The position numbers and the translations under genes are program-made. Under the pieces are notes generated by a model, which saw only the letters and a list, made by a program, of their open reading frames with translations, searched no databases and was not told where the DNA came from. From Apostichopus japonicus (taxonomy: Eukaryota > Echinodermata > Holothuroidea > Aspidochirotida > Stichopodidae): a stretch of DNA of 64,000 nt. The number at the start of each line of letters is the position of its first letter. Position 1 is the first letter of the stretch. The stretch is taken from the NCBI RefSeq assembly GCF_037975245.1, contig NC_092571.1:17791917-17855916 (forward strand), in the 5' to 3' direction. Of this stretch, positions 13,194 to 28,100 are shown piece after piece.

Positions 13194-16100
13194 TTTTATA
13201 TATATATATATCATCTTTACGTTCCTTAGTATTGTCAGTAAATGTTTTTGGAAGTCAACCAAAAGTTGCAATACTATCAGAGCATTAAAAGCATTTTGTT
13301 TTTGTCATGGAGACATTTATTTGTCCAATTTTGCTTCTTTTTTTATTGGTTTCAGGTCATGACCTCTAGGAATGTACGTATGAACCTGTTAGAAATTTTA
13401 ACTTATTAAAATTTGTGGTCAATACATTTAATAATTACTTGAAATTGAAAATCAAAATATGCGCTAGAAGAAAAGGTATTTAGTTTGATCAGCCGCAATC
13501 TCGTATTGAATAACACTCGATTATAAATGAAAAAAAATTGGCCAAAACAAACGAACGACAACTGCTTTGGATCGACGTTTGAATAGTGTATCATCTTAAA
13601 TTCATAATATTTCATCTTCTCCTGCAGATGTTACACCTCCTACCCTCCTCTGTCCGTCGACCATCAGCCGTTCCATCCCTGCATCTCAGCAGTGTGCCAT
13701 TGTAACCTGGCAAATTCCTTTTGTAGAGGACGACAGCGGAGCCAACCCTGAAGTCATTTCCGCTCCACCGTCTGGCTCCTGCCTCGATCCTGGAATAACG
13801 GATGTAACCGTCACAGCGACTGATCCGTCAGGAAATGTCGCTACCTGTGTCTTTGCTGTCTTCGTTACAACCACCGGTGAGAGCTAATCACATTTTGATC
13901 AACTTTCAGTCGTTCCAGTCTAAACTTCACAATTTTGTTGTTGTTGTAGAATGACAAAAATGTAGCAAAACCGATGTGGTCAATTTGTGTAGTATTGGCT
14001 GAAAAGAATGTAGTTATATGAGGATATCAGGACTATCAGGACTATCTTTTCTTCAAATCTACATCTTCTAGAATAGTTTTGGAGTACCCTTAAGAGACAG
14101 CCCTTGGATAGGAACTATTAATTATGTGTCGGAAAGTAGTGACAAACCGACAATGTTTACGAAGAAACAAACGCTACAGTCGTCACAGGTGACCTGTATG
14201 ATAGAGTAATCTGCTATGAACAACTCACCAGAACAGCTAAGGGAAATCCTATCCCATTTGGGACAGACTACACTTTTGTTGTTCCGTCACAAACAAATAT
14301 CACACAAGCTTTAATCTAATATCACAGAGTCACATTTTGTTAAAAGTTTTCATTGTTTTTGTTTGTTTTAATTTGTTTTACAATGTTTTAATTTCTGGGA
14401 TAGAGATGGGTTTTTGCAAATGTTGAATCTAAAATCATTGTTGAAGTTCATGATAAAGACTTTATTATATGTTTTAAAAAAAGATTGCAAAGTAAATTAA
14501 AGGGAAAGTACAAGGTTTTACTTTCTACCTGGGCAATATGACATCACAATTTGACCATATGGCAGCAATCTGGCTAGAATTTTCTACCATTGTATCCTCC
14601 TAACCAAATAAGAACTCGCTTATAGATATGTGTTTATTATAAAACTCACCATCATATATTAAGCTAAAGATGATGTTTGCTTGCTTGGGGATAATGGCTT
14701 GCTACTCCTTTAAACTTGTCTTGAATTTTCACCTTTTTTTTTCAATCTTTCTCTTTCCCTGTACAGACAATGTACCACCAACATTAACATGCCCAGAATC
14801 CATCACACGGACTATTCCATTAGAAAATGGGTGTGTTGATGTCATATGGACGATTCCATTTGTGAGTGATGACAGCGGAGGACAGGTTGACGTGATGTCG
14901 ACACCAGCATCTGGGACATGTTTCCCGGTCAATAGCGTAATGAATGTGCTTGTCACAGGGATGGATCCATCAGGGAATGTGGCAACTTGTCAGTTCTCTG
15001 TCACAGTCACTGCAGCTGGTGAGATGTTTTAATATGCTTTGTTTAGCAAGTGTAATAGTTTGTATCTTATTAATTCATCATGAATATTCAAATATGTTAA
15101 TTGTACAATAATATCTGGGGTATCTAGAAGGAGGTTACTGGGTCTGTTGTCTTACTCATATCTCACACCTTGATATGTTGCCCAGGATTATGTTTCCTTT
15201 CACAAGTGTAATAGTTAGTATCTCATCAACCACTTGACAACAGAGGATATCACAACATGACAATTTTGTCTGTGTATTGTTTGTCGCATCTTGTTTGTTG
15301 CTGACCCCAAGGTGTAAATTTTTCATGAATATTTAAATATCTCAATTGTACTACAGTGTCTTGGGAATCTAGAATGAGTTTAGCTGGGTTTGTTGTCTCT
15401 ATCAGGTCTAGTTCACACCTGGATATGTTGTCCATTTAAAGTTTCTCTTGTACAACTTTTTGATATTGTCGCTTCACTCAACTCAAATTCGATTCAAATT
15501 CCATTTTAATGATAACTTATCGTGTAAATTTGGTTAATTCTTTGACTAAGATCATGTTGAGTATCTGTTCTTCCCAAATACACACATAAGTGAAGATCGA
15601 ACATCAACCTTTAAATAAGATCACGTTCAGTATTCATTTCTGTTCCAAGAGACTTGTGGAACATCACTTTCAAGTTTCAAGTTTATTTTCCACTTTCCAT
15701 ATATATAAACAGTAACAGAGTCAATGAGTAATTTACTCACATTATGATGAAATAACAATAAACAAAGTTCAAAATATGCTATAATGGAAGTGGAGGAACC
15801 AGAAATAAGTAGAGACTTTTCGAGTCTGGAGCTTTAACAAACAAAAAGAAAATTTCAAAAATCACATTAGTTCATAGAGAGTAAAGAGATAAGGCAAAAC
15901 AGAGAAAAAATAAATAAAGAGGAAGCAAAGAAAGGTAAAAGCAAATACATACAAAAAGACAATATAACAACTCAGCGTGGGTGGTTTGTACTATTATTTA
16001 AAAGGTAATGCTTGAGTTTTCTTTTAAATGAGTTAAGGGTATCAGAGTTTTTGGTTTCTTGATCAAGTGAGTTCCAGAAATGTTCACCAGTACTTCGTAC

Positions 16101-19100
16101 GTGGGTTTGACTGCGGATAGTTCTAGAATATAACTTGGAAAACGCCGTCATTAGCACATGGCTCAAGTCTCAGATGTAAAAGTTGACTGGGCTTAAGAGT
16201 GGACCAAGGTGTTTTATCTTTTCTTGGCCAAGCCTATATCTTGGCTGAGTGACTTTTCTTTAAGAAAAATTGTGAAAATAACCCCAAAAAACATTGAACC
16301 GGCAAAAAGAATGATGCATCTACTGGAATTAATTTTTGATTGATTCCAGACGTTGTTGACAACTTTCCACCTTTTGTGCTGTGTCCGAATGATTTCACTC
16401 GTAGCCAGCCAGTGGAACAACGTTGCACTGAAATCACTTGGGACATTCCCTTCGTTCAGGATGATAGTGGTGAGGTAACCACTGTTTCTGCTCCTCCATC
16501 TGGGACCTGTTTTGAAGAAGGAATTAATGACGTCATGGTCACGGCCATTGATCCATCTGGAAATACTGACGTTTGCGGCTTTTCGGTGACTGTTATCGGA
16601 ATAGGTCAGTAACATTCGTGTCTGTATAGGACCATAGGCATCGAGGGAATGACATGGAATGCCAATTCTAGGGTGTGGTCATTCAGTCTTTCATTGGTGG
16701 TTGCATTTATAAAGGCAAAAGCCAGTGCCAGGTGTGTCGGTCAAGAGAAGTGTTAAAGGTTGTGGAGATTTAGTGCACTCTGCATTGTAGACGGTTTGAC
16801 TATATGCATATTCACTGTGAATGTAAATATCAACACTGTCTGTATATAAACACTTGAACCACATCAGAACACCTCTTGGTCAAAATTTGAAATTGATCAA
16901 CCTGTACCTGCCTTGTTCAGCCACTCTTATAACCCACCCTAACAGAAATATTCATAGCAACTATGTCATTCCCACACCTTTCTAGGTAGCTATGAGAGGT
17001 ACCCTACCATGTTCAGCCACCCTTATAACCGACCCCAACATAAATATTCATTGCAACTACAGTGTCATTCCCAAACCTTTCTAGCTAGCTATGAGAGGTA
17101 CCTTCCGTGTTCAGCCACCCTTGTAACCGAATCCAACATAAATATAAATATTCATAGCAACTACAGTGTCATTCCCACACATTTCTAGCTAGCTATGAGA
17201 GGTACCCTACCATGTTCAGTCACCCTTATAACCCACCCCAACATAAATATTCATAGCAACTACAGTGTCTTTCCCACAACTTTCCTGCTAGCTATGAGAG
17301 GTACCTTCAGTGTTCAGCCACCCTTACAACCCACCCCAACATAAATTTCATAGCAACTCCAATGCCATTCCCACACCTTTGTAACTAGCTATGAGAGGTA
17401 CGTTCCATATTCAGCCACTCTTATAACTGACCCCAACATAAATATTCATAGCAACTATGTCATTCCCACACCTTTGTAACTAGCTTTGAGAGGTTAAAAA
17501 CTTTTGGACGGTGACACCTCATTTCCTCTCACATGAATGACAAGTTTTTCCTACTCTGTTCTCCAAAAGCCAAAACTGTTGGTAAATTCTTCAATTGTCT
17601 TAAAATACTTTTAAAATTGTTACGCTATGACAGAAATAAGTCAAGATGGTATTAAAACTTTGCTGTTAAAAGTGATGGTAGACATCACCAATATGGATTG
17701 TAGTGTTCTATAAATAAAAATGAATATTTTATATTTACGTTATTAGATGTTGATCCCCCAACTCTACGATGCCCTGGAGATATTTCCAGGGAGGTAGCCG
17801 CTAGCGATGGGCCGTGCGTGGCAGTTTCTTGGGAGATACCATTCGTCAGTGACAACAGCGGCAGAAATGTCGACGTTGTATCATCGCCTCCCTCTGGCAC
17901 GTGTTTCTTCATTGGCACTGTGACAAATGTCTTGGTTACTGCTGAAGACCCCAGCGGAAATGTAGCGAATTGTCAGTTTATCGTGACCGTTACAGCAGCT
18001 AGTATGGAAATAATTTAACATTTTTGGACCATGTTTTCTTTTGTAACATGGCTTATAATATAAATATCGACATGTATTTGCATTGTGCTGGACATGTTGT
18101 CTGAGATATCTCTAATTATTAAGATGTGAAATTTTGAGAAATATTGGTTTTTTTTTTACTAGATTTTGCAGGGCTGGTTCCCTAACAATTGTTGAGTCGT
18201 TTGTATAAATCTCTTTTTGTTCATGAAGTAGGCCTTTCAATTAAAATTAAAAAAGTTATTTAATCAAGAGCAAGCAATTAATTAATTTTTTTTTTCATTT
18301 CCCATTTTAATTTGCAATTTAGAGATTTAAGGTTTAAAACTAAACAAAACCAAAACCTATCAAAATGTCACAAAGCTGTCAGACCAAGAGTGAAATTGAG
18401 GAAAATATCAACTTCATCTTTCCAATTTTTTATCCTGTTTCAAGCTTTCAACCCTCTTTCCTTTTTTTTCTACAAATTTGTGGATGTTCAAATGAGGATT
18501 TTTGATTATTAATTTATTAATCAAAATTATTCATATTTAAAGGCAGCTTTTTTTGCATTTTGCTCAAAAATGTTCTTGAAATGTATCGATTATATTTATA
18601 CACTACAATTGGTCAATCTTAGACACCCATAGATAGTTTTACCAAAGTGAAGGTAGGTAAATATAGGGTGATTGATGCATTTGATTCAATTCTCAACATC
18701 TCTCAGCTGAGGCACATTTTGAAATCAACCTTAATCACATACAAAAGGAAATTAGAAAACCATAAATTTTCTTGAGCACCATATGCAATGAAGGTTCCAG
18801 TGGACATTCTGTTATGATTTTTTGTTTCACACAAATCGCTACCGGTGATATGTGGAAAATAATCTCTATTGTTTGATATTGATGCAGCCTTGCTGCGAGG
18901 TAGTTTGCAGCTACTGCAGCTATCCATTCTTGGGAGTGATTCTAGTGTCAAGTATCAGAAAAATACTTCCTTTAAGTTAATTATCCAGTTAATTCTGTCA
19001 AGGTAAATCTTTTTCTATCTCGCAGTGACAGTCGATACTACACCCCCGACTATCTTATGTCCCGATGACATCTTTCGAGACGTTCCAGTGGAGAGTCCTT

Positions 19101-22100
19101 GCACGCAGGTCTCTTGGGAAGTTCCATTTGTCAGCGACGATAGCGGAGGCAACGTTGCGATATCTTCTCAACCTCCCAGTGGAGATTGCTTCGTGGCTGG
19201 TATCCATCCAGTGATTGTTTCTGCCGTGGACCCCTCAGGGAACCGGAATAATTGCAGTTTTGTCATAACTTTAAATGCGGTCGGTGAGTGAGACATAACA
19301 GAGATTTCATAAGTTTCTTTAATAGTATTCCACATCTTTATCTGGTTGCATAGAAATATTTTTAATCTTATGAAAGCTGGATTGAGAGGTCTGAAAGGGT
19401 TCTTTTAGTTGTTTTTCATGCAAAGGGCTCAGTAACATACACAGAATTTTAAAGGTGAGGGGTGTGGGTGGGGGGCAGGTGCACATGATTCTAAATTCTC
19501 CCTGGCTGATTCCTGTTGCCATGGAAGGCAGATGCATCCTTGCATGTGAAGTAAGAGAGGGTATGATTAATCAATGGATGGAATTATCAGATTAAGTTCA
19601 GACCTTGATAAACAAGAAACCATTTCAGATGAAACTTCTAGTATCTGTCCTTCTTCGAATTTCTTTGCCCACTAACTTTTCAAATGTTATCGATTTTATC
19701 GCAAGTGAATGATTTAGCAGAAAGAAAGTTTATCTTTTTCCCTGTTTTGCTGTTTTACTTGTTTCTTATTATTGCCATTGGTGTTAATGGCTAGGTCTCT
19801 TTTTCCCTCATCAGACAATCAGCCTCCCAGTGTGATATGTCCGTCGAATATCAACCGAAATATAGACATCACAGCGCCTTGCCTGGAGGTAACCTGGGAA
19901 ATTCCCTTCACCTCTGACAACAGTCAGGGGACGGTCACTACGGTTTCGTCCCCTCCAAGCGGATCATGTCTGCCTGCAGGAACGAGGACAGTAACCGTGA
20001 CAGCGACTGATCCAGCAGGAAATCAGAACTCTTGTCAGTTTGCGGTCACTTTGACAGAAATTGGTAAATTTTTGTTTTTGTTTTGGTGTGGCCACATAGC
20101 TTTAAAGAAGATGTAACATATCTATGATAACATTTTCTTTACTACTGCACATTCTACAACAGTTTTTGACCCATGAGACATATGCATAATAAAAATAATA
20201 ATAGCGATTTATAATGCGCACATATCCGCCATGCGGGTGCCCAAATTTAGGATCTCAATGGTTTATTCACCAATTAAAGGCAGGCGAAAGCAATTCCTTC
20301 CTTGATATATCTCTTTTAATAGTGTTATGTATGTAATACAGTCTTTTCATCGTGGAGAAATCCAGTTTTCCCATCTGAAATGGTCTTCCAAATTGTAAAA
20401 AAAAAAGCAAGCAAAAAATGTAAATTGGATAGCCAACTGATGGGAAGTGTAAGTAATTAATGCTCTATTCAGCTTCTCCTACATGCACATGTGGCTGCTT
20501 AGCAACAAAATATAACTACCTGCCTTGGCCGATCATTATGTTGTACTATTACATATATATTTTTGTGAAGTTTTGCACAAGTTTCTCGTGGTTGTCTTCC
20601 TCTTTCAGATAACATTCCTCCATCCATCGAATGTCCGCAGGACATCACAATGAATTTACAAGTGACTCAAGAGTGTAGGGAGGTCACCTGGGTCATTCCA
20701 TCCGTCATGGATAATAGTGGAGGCGTGGTGAACGTAATATCTGATCCTATTAGCGGAACATGCTTTTTCCGTGGTGCAACCGTCGTCGCAGTTACAGCCA
20801 CTGATCCTTTCAACAATATGAATACATGTTCTTTTGTTGTCAGGGTAATTATGAATGGTGAGTTTACAGTGGATGCAGTGTCCATGTTGTATTCGATCCC
20901 ATCAGTAGGTTAAATATGCTTTTCTGATGGTGCAAGAACTCATAGTCATGGTATTAACGCTGCTTGATTCTATCCACCAAATATATGAATACATGTTCTT
21001 ATGTTGTGTGGGTGTAACTATGGAAGGTGAGTTTTTATTGGATGCAACGTTAACATGGTATCTGATCCTGTCGGCAGTAACATTTCCTTTCATGATGTCG
21101 AAATCATTATCACTAGCAGCTGATACAGTTCTTACACATAATCAGCAAGTAGGGTGGGTAGACAATTATATACTTCATTTTTAAATGTGACCCTACGGTT
21201 AATTATCATCATGACCAGTTGATTAAATTATTCGTGATAAATAGTTTCAATAATTGAGACTGGGTTGCCTTTCAGTTCAAGTTATATGATGTAGTAGTCC
21301 CTGGTCTCCTCTGGTCTCCTCTTAAAGAATCATCACAATTAAGCAAATCGGTAAAAACGTATTTTGATCATGTGTTTCTTTGCTTTAATATTTCTCTTTC
21401 ATATTTTATAGACCCTTGTGCAATGAGCCCTTGCTTGAATGGCGGAACCTGTGTGAACAGCCAGACAGGGAATCAAGCATTCACATGCCTTTGCACTGTT
21501 GGCTTTGATCAAGCAGACTGTGGCAGAGGTCTGTGTCTCACATTTTTTTCCTGTTAATAATGCAAAAGGGACGAGTCCTGACATGATTTCAATCCCAGCA
21601 AGATCATTTCTGCAAAGCTACATGATAGTCAAGCCTTCCCATAGAAAAACAGTCCTCAATTTCACGTCAGCATTAATAATTTGTCACCTGAAAGCATAAG
21701 CTACCCCAAGTACTGCCACCATTAGGATTCATCCTTGAGTGCACCTAATTAATTGACCAGCCACCGTATGATTGTAAACACAAGTGCTCTAAATGCCAGT
21801 ACTAATTCCCTGCGTGTGAAGACAAATTTGGCTTGACCACTGACATAGTACACAGTGTGTTTATTCATGAATTTGTGCAGAGGAGCATACAGTATGGCTA
21901 GCATAACCAACTCGGGTAGATTTTCAAATCTCCCCTGTTCTTGTCCAAAAACAGGGGACTGGGTGGTATTTGCTATATGCAGGGAAGATTGTAATGTAGG
22001 ATTAACTGTCCAGAGACAAACGAGTTACATGTGAAGGAGATTCTGCTATAATTGAAAAAAAACATCGGTCCATTTTACTTTACCAGTATTCTGCGAAATA

Positions 22101-25100
22101 AAATAAAACTGTTAGCAAACTGCTTATCCACTAGAGAGCCTGTGTAGGAGAATGTGTAAAGGTACAGTAAGTTGGCCTGACATTTCGTATACACGTATGC
22201 ACAACTCCTAGGGCATCTAGTAGAAAAGCACATTTGAGGGTTTCGGCCCAATTTGTTGACAGTTTGCATTGTGATTAATACATGATTTTCCTAAAATATG
22301 TAACAAATTTTGTGTCCACAAAAGTTTTTTCCACATAAATTGAACAACAGTGTAGTGTTTACTGAAGTTTTAATTTGGTATTGTCAAATGAGAATACTGC
22401 TTGCTTCAGTTCTTGTCTAGTTCCATCTAAATGTTAATCTGTATGGAAGCATCCAGCACTTTAAAATGTGAAGCAGGATTCCCTTTTTTGGGGGGGAGGG
22501 ATATTTTAACATACTGTAAAATTTGATCTCTCCATTTGTTCAAAGTGCTTTAATGTAGTAATGCATAATTTTTAATTAGTCTTTTGAATTCATTTATTAA
22601 CTACAGTGCAAAAAGTGTCTGGATATTTTTCTCATACTTTTGGAAGGTGAATAACTTACCGAAGAAAACAAAACAATATCAATTCCTTCCATCTTTCTCT
22701 GCAGTCGTTGTCTGTCTCGAAAAAGAAGTTTGGTAGAAACGATTTCAGCAGTCGATGTTGAATGGTCATCTGGTATCAAAAAAAAGCATGGCATGCAGTT
22801 TTATTATGTATTTCAATTTTACAGACGTGCAACCTCCAAGTTTGACTTGCCCAGAAGATATCGTCTCTCTCATCGGATTACGACAGGATTGCGCCATGGC
22901 CATCTGGGAAGTCCCCGCAGCCACTGATAACAGCATGGACAACCTAATCATCCGCTCCTCACCGCCGTCAGGGACCTGTTTCAGCCAGGAAGTGACAACA
23001 GTGGAGGTCACCGCCAGCGACCTGAGCGGAAATGTCAATCGATGTACTTTTACTGTGACTGTCATGATGGAAGGTATTTTCTATCTTCTTTTTTTTTATC
23101 TCTTTATAACGTTTGTTCAATTTCTTAACGTTGTATTAAAACATGGATCTGTATATGCGAGGCCGATTTCATGGGACAGACAATTTTTCCAAATGTGGTC
23201 AGAACGCCAGGAGGATGTGTGTGTTTTACACTTTATCATCTTTGCATGTGGTTTGAGTTCTTTGTACGATTCTGTTAGAGCTGCTTTTGTATGTAGGCAG
23301 AATAGTATACTTCATCATATTTGAACCTTTTGTAGTCAAATGTAAGTAATTCAAATGACATGAGGCCGAAATGGTATTGATCACTTACCATCCAAATCAC
23401 CCCCAAAAAATTGTTGTAATTTAGTGCAGAATTGGAGAAATAGTTCTTTTTATGGAGTATTCTTGAGTCACTGCTTGAGTCAAGGTCTTTAAGGTAGATC
23501 AGAGTAAAGTCAGAGGTACGCTATGAGGATATGAGGTATTAAGGTAGAATGAGAGGTATAAGGTCCCCCCCCAGCTTGATGTTGGCTCCACTGAAGTGCT
23601 TGTCATGGCATTGAATGTAGCCAGTTGCTCATTTACTGTAACTGCGGTAACCGTCCGAGAGGTCTTTCTTAGTAGTGAAGATTAACTACTGGTTTAACAG
23701 TTGTTATTCTGAGTTTGACATGTGGGGATGGATTTTTCCACTTTCTCTTAAAATATAAAAATCTGCATCATGAGCTTTGAATCAAGTTGTGAAACTAATA
23801 AGAACACAGTAGACATAACAGAGTTTGAATGCCACTGTTTATTCATAGATGGTTAAAACTCTATAGTTAGGTCAGATTTTATTTTTAGCTTTAGAAAATT
23901 CATTCTACTTGTGCTGTTTATCTTATATATGTCTATGTATGGTCTATATATATAATAGCTTGTCACATTTTCATCTGCAACTGTAAACATTCTTTCCTGT
24001 ATTTATCCACACCTTTTCAGTTTGTTCAAATTTTATCTCCATGTAGTTGTGGAACCGCCCACTGTCGTCTGTCCTCAAAACATTCAACGTATGCTAACCG
24101 GGGATGAATGCACAACTGTGGATTGGACTATTCCATTTGCCGTCGGGGGTGCAGGTCGTCCAGTGGATGTTCAGTCTGAACCACCATCAGGCTTTTGTTT
24201 TGTTCCAGGTGTAGTAGAAGTGGTTGTCACGGCAACAGATGATCTTGGGAATTCTGCAAACTGTATGTTCTCTGTGACAGTAAATCAAGAAGGTAAGTTA
24301 GCTCATGGACCTGATCTGCATGTTGTCATTGATTTGACCTCTGACCTCTGCAGGCTTGTTAACAGTTTCTTCTGATGAAATTGATCAATTTGTGGAAAGA
24401 ACTATCATAGATTATTCAGGCACTTGCCAGTTTTGCAAATCTTCTAAAATCATCAGAAAAAGATTAGGAAAATGGCTGTATGAGACAAAATACTGGCATT
24501 AATCTTCCCATGGAATTTTCATAACACGTCCTTTTCATATGAGGAAAGTAGAAGAATCTTTGGAGAATCCTGTCCATAATATTTGAGATATTGTTGGTTA
24601 TTTGCGGATAACCTGTGATATTTTAAGTATAAAATGTTTCTTATTATTTAAACACACAGATTTGAGCTCTCCCATTATATTTTCTGATTAATGTACTTCA
24701 TTATTTGTTTCAAATGGTGTGTAACATTTGATTATTATTCCCCCTTTCTCATTTGTTCCACCAGTGGCTGGCTCAGTGTTCTTGTTTTGTATTGTTTGTA
24801 TCTTGCATGGTGAAATGGATATGAATATTCATAGCACCATCATGTAGAAAATCATGCAATTTGGAGTATTTATTTTATGCAATTCATGCAACTATCAAAA
24901 GGATATTGTGCTATATATGCTATTTAATGCTATTTATGCTTTTTATTCTATTTATGCTATTAATCTTATGTCCAATCTGTGCAATTATTGATATAGTCTG
25001 TATACCAACAATTAACATCATCCATATTCAGTTGCAAAGATACTAGATGTAATTTTTTAATTTTCAGACAACACCCCACCTGTCATCCAGGATTGCCCCC

Positions 25101-28100
25101 TAGAACCCATTCTCATAACCCTACCGGCTGACACCACTTGCACACCAATAATATGGATGGAACCAACAGCAACAGACGACGATAACTTTCCTCCCATCGT
25201 GCAACGGTTTCCGGCTGGACTAGACTGCTTCGCACCAGGGGAAGTTACATTTACATATGTTTTCAGCGATCAGGCCAACAACTTTGACATTTGCGCCTTC
25301 TCTGTGATTATAACTCAGGGACAAGGTTAGTACTGAATTGTGATGGTGTTCATGCTTCATCAAAACCTGTTCGGGTCACACGAACAAAACAGAAAAAGAG
25401 AAGTTTGTTTCACTGTAAAGTTGAAGAAAGGTTGTATGAAATATACTGTGGCAGATTGAGATTGAATGTACCACAACTCAACTCGCCTCTTGTAAACCTG
25501 GAAAATGTTGTATCTTCGGGTAGTGTTCATTTGTCATATGCTACAAGTTATCAAGATTTTGCCAGGTTCAAATGGTAGTTGTCTTCGGCCGAGGAAATAC
25601 CACATGTAGCTTACTTGAATATCAGTCGGTATTAACGTGCTGTGATTCATGACTATAATTGCCCGGTTTTAATCAGATTTATTTACCATCATCATCATCA
25701 TCATCCCATCCTTCCCTTGCCCATACCCTCCCCTCCCCTTCAGTAAAAGTAAAATAGTAAAAATAATGCTAAGAAATACATAAATTCATCTTTTTGAGAT
25801 ACTGTTGTTTTGATAAGATGCTAAGTGCCCAAATTCATTAAGTTCATTAAATTTGATCAGACAAGATTTTTGCAGTCAAAAATCCCCCCCACCCACAATG
25901 GAAGAAGATGTGACAGCACTTTCTGTTGATTTTGGGCATGGCCTAGGGGTGTAACCAGGGGGGTTACCCCCTTTCAGTACCCCAAAATATAAAATTTAAC
26001 TAAAAGCAGGAAATATCGTTAAAGCCCTCTTTTCAGGTTAGAGTAAGCTAAGCGACCCTTCTCAATCTTTCCGCTGAAAGTTCATCTGCTTTTTATGACA
26101 ATACTATTATTATTGTTTATTTCCTGCAACGTGGGAGGCATTTTGGGCAAAAGTTTATTTGTACATCATGGCGCTCTGTTAAGTGTCATAAAGCACCCTT
26201 TGTGAAAAGTGCCCCTTTTAAAATTCTGCTCCCCCTTTTAAAATTCTGCTCCCCCTTTCAAATTTTTGGCTACATTCCTGGCATGGCCTGAGAATCCTGT
26301 TAACAACTATCAAAAATTTAACAATGTGTCTGGACATGAAATGTTGAATCAAACTCATTTATAGCCCATTGACTGAAAACTTAATTCTGCAAAATATTTA
26401 GGATGCTGTCTTGATTTTATCACCATCAATCTTAGTTTTAGTATTACTTGGTACATTTTGGACGGCCATCAACAAAATGTCACTTAAAAACTTGTTACAG
26501 GAGCTCAAGGTGCTGGTACTCAGGTTGATATTACCTATTATTTTCCATTGAACTCCTAGGTCCCCCAGATACTACTGCTCCAGTAGTCTTATCGTGCCCA
26601 GGAGATTTGGAAGCTATGATAGAAGTTCCCGGCGACTGTGTGGAGGTCACTTGGGATGAACCGATCGCGACAGACGATAGCGTGACAATTATTCAAGGAG
26701 AGCCGACCTTTGATCCCGGATTCTGTTTCCTTGAAGGCGTCAACTCTGTGTTATATACTTTTATGGACCCCTCAGGGAACACAGCAATGTGTATCTTTGA
26801 TGTCACCGTAAGGCTAGCAGGTAAATATGGCAAACTACGTTAATATTACTGAATCAAACACTCCTAGAGATAGATATGAAATGATTGTATATTTTATAGT
26901 GTACATGACGATCAAGCTTGCCTATAGAAAAAAATGGTGATATAAAGAGTTATTATATGTTATTTGACCACAAAACCTCATGAACAATGACGACAGCGAC
27001 GATGGATTATCTCCATTTGTCATCGTCAGTGTGGTCCTCTTTGTAGTCAGCATCGTCATCATGATTATCCTCCTCTTCCTCCTCCTCCTCATCATTCTGA
27101 CCATCACATGACGGTCAAGTAGTCCTCAAATTAACTTGAGCATTAACAATTTGTCACTTGATAGCATTATTTACCCCAAGAACCGCTGCCATTAGGATTC
27201 ATCTTCGAGGACACCCTAATTAATTGACCAGCTACCATATGGTTGTAAACACAAGTGCTCTAATGGCCAGCACTACTTTACTGTGTGTGAAGACAGATTC
27301 GGCTTAACCACTGAAATAGTACACTGTGTGTTTAATCATGAATTTCTGCAGAGGAGCATTCAGTATGGCTAGAAATAGATAGATAGGTAGATATTTGATC
27401 TCCCCTGTTTTTGACCATAAAATAGGGGACTGGGTGGTATTTGCTATAGGCAGGGAAGATTGTAATGTAAGTGATCTGCACATCCCTGAGGTCACCTGTA
27501 TATATAACTGTTTTGTTGAGGGTCTTTAAAGGTCATCAGTGTTGCTTCTGAATATGCTAGAAAGTCATTGCACTGCCCCACTTTAAAGTAGTTATTCACA
27601 CTGAAAGATTTCATTTCAATTTTATTAAAATCATTAAAATGGCTGGGAATAATTTGGAGGATCTTAACCTCTAGGAAAGTATATTTGAAGATTTCTAGCA
27701 AGTTTTAGGCATGCCAAAATTTGGGTCCAATACTCGGAATGTTTTCCATTAGCTTGTAATTACGAAGAAGATTATAGCTTATAAGAAAGTCCATTTAAAA
27801 GTTCTAGCAATTTGTAGCATACTAACTTTGATACCAACAATAAATTGCTTCAAATTAGAGTATCAGAAAATCCCAGGTACTTTTAAAGCAATTATTAAAA
27901 TTCAGAATTTGAGGCTGGTGCTGATGAATAATCCCTGACTAGTTTGCAGAGGTTCTGGCTTTTAAAGTTGCTGTAATTCCTTGCCAATTGTGAGAGACAT
28001 AGACTAGACACACTAGTATAGAATCATCAATTTAAGCAATTGCTTAGAATGGGCACTTGCTCTTACCCCTTCCCTGAAAGGCAAAATCATAAAATAATCG

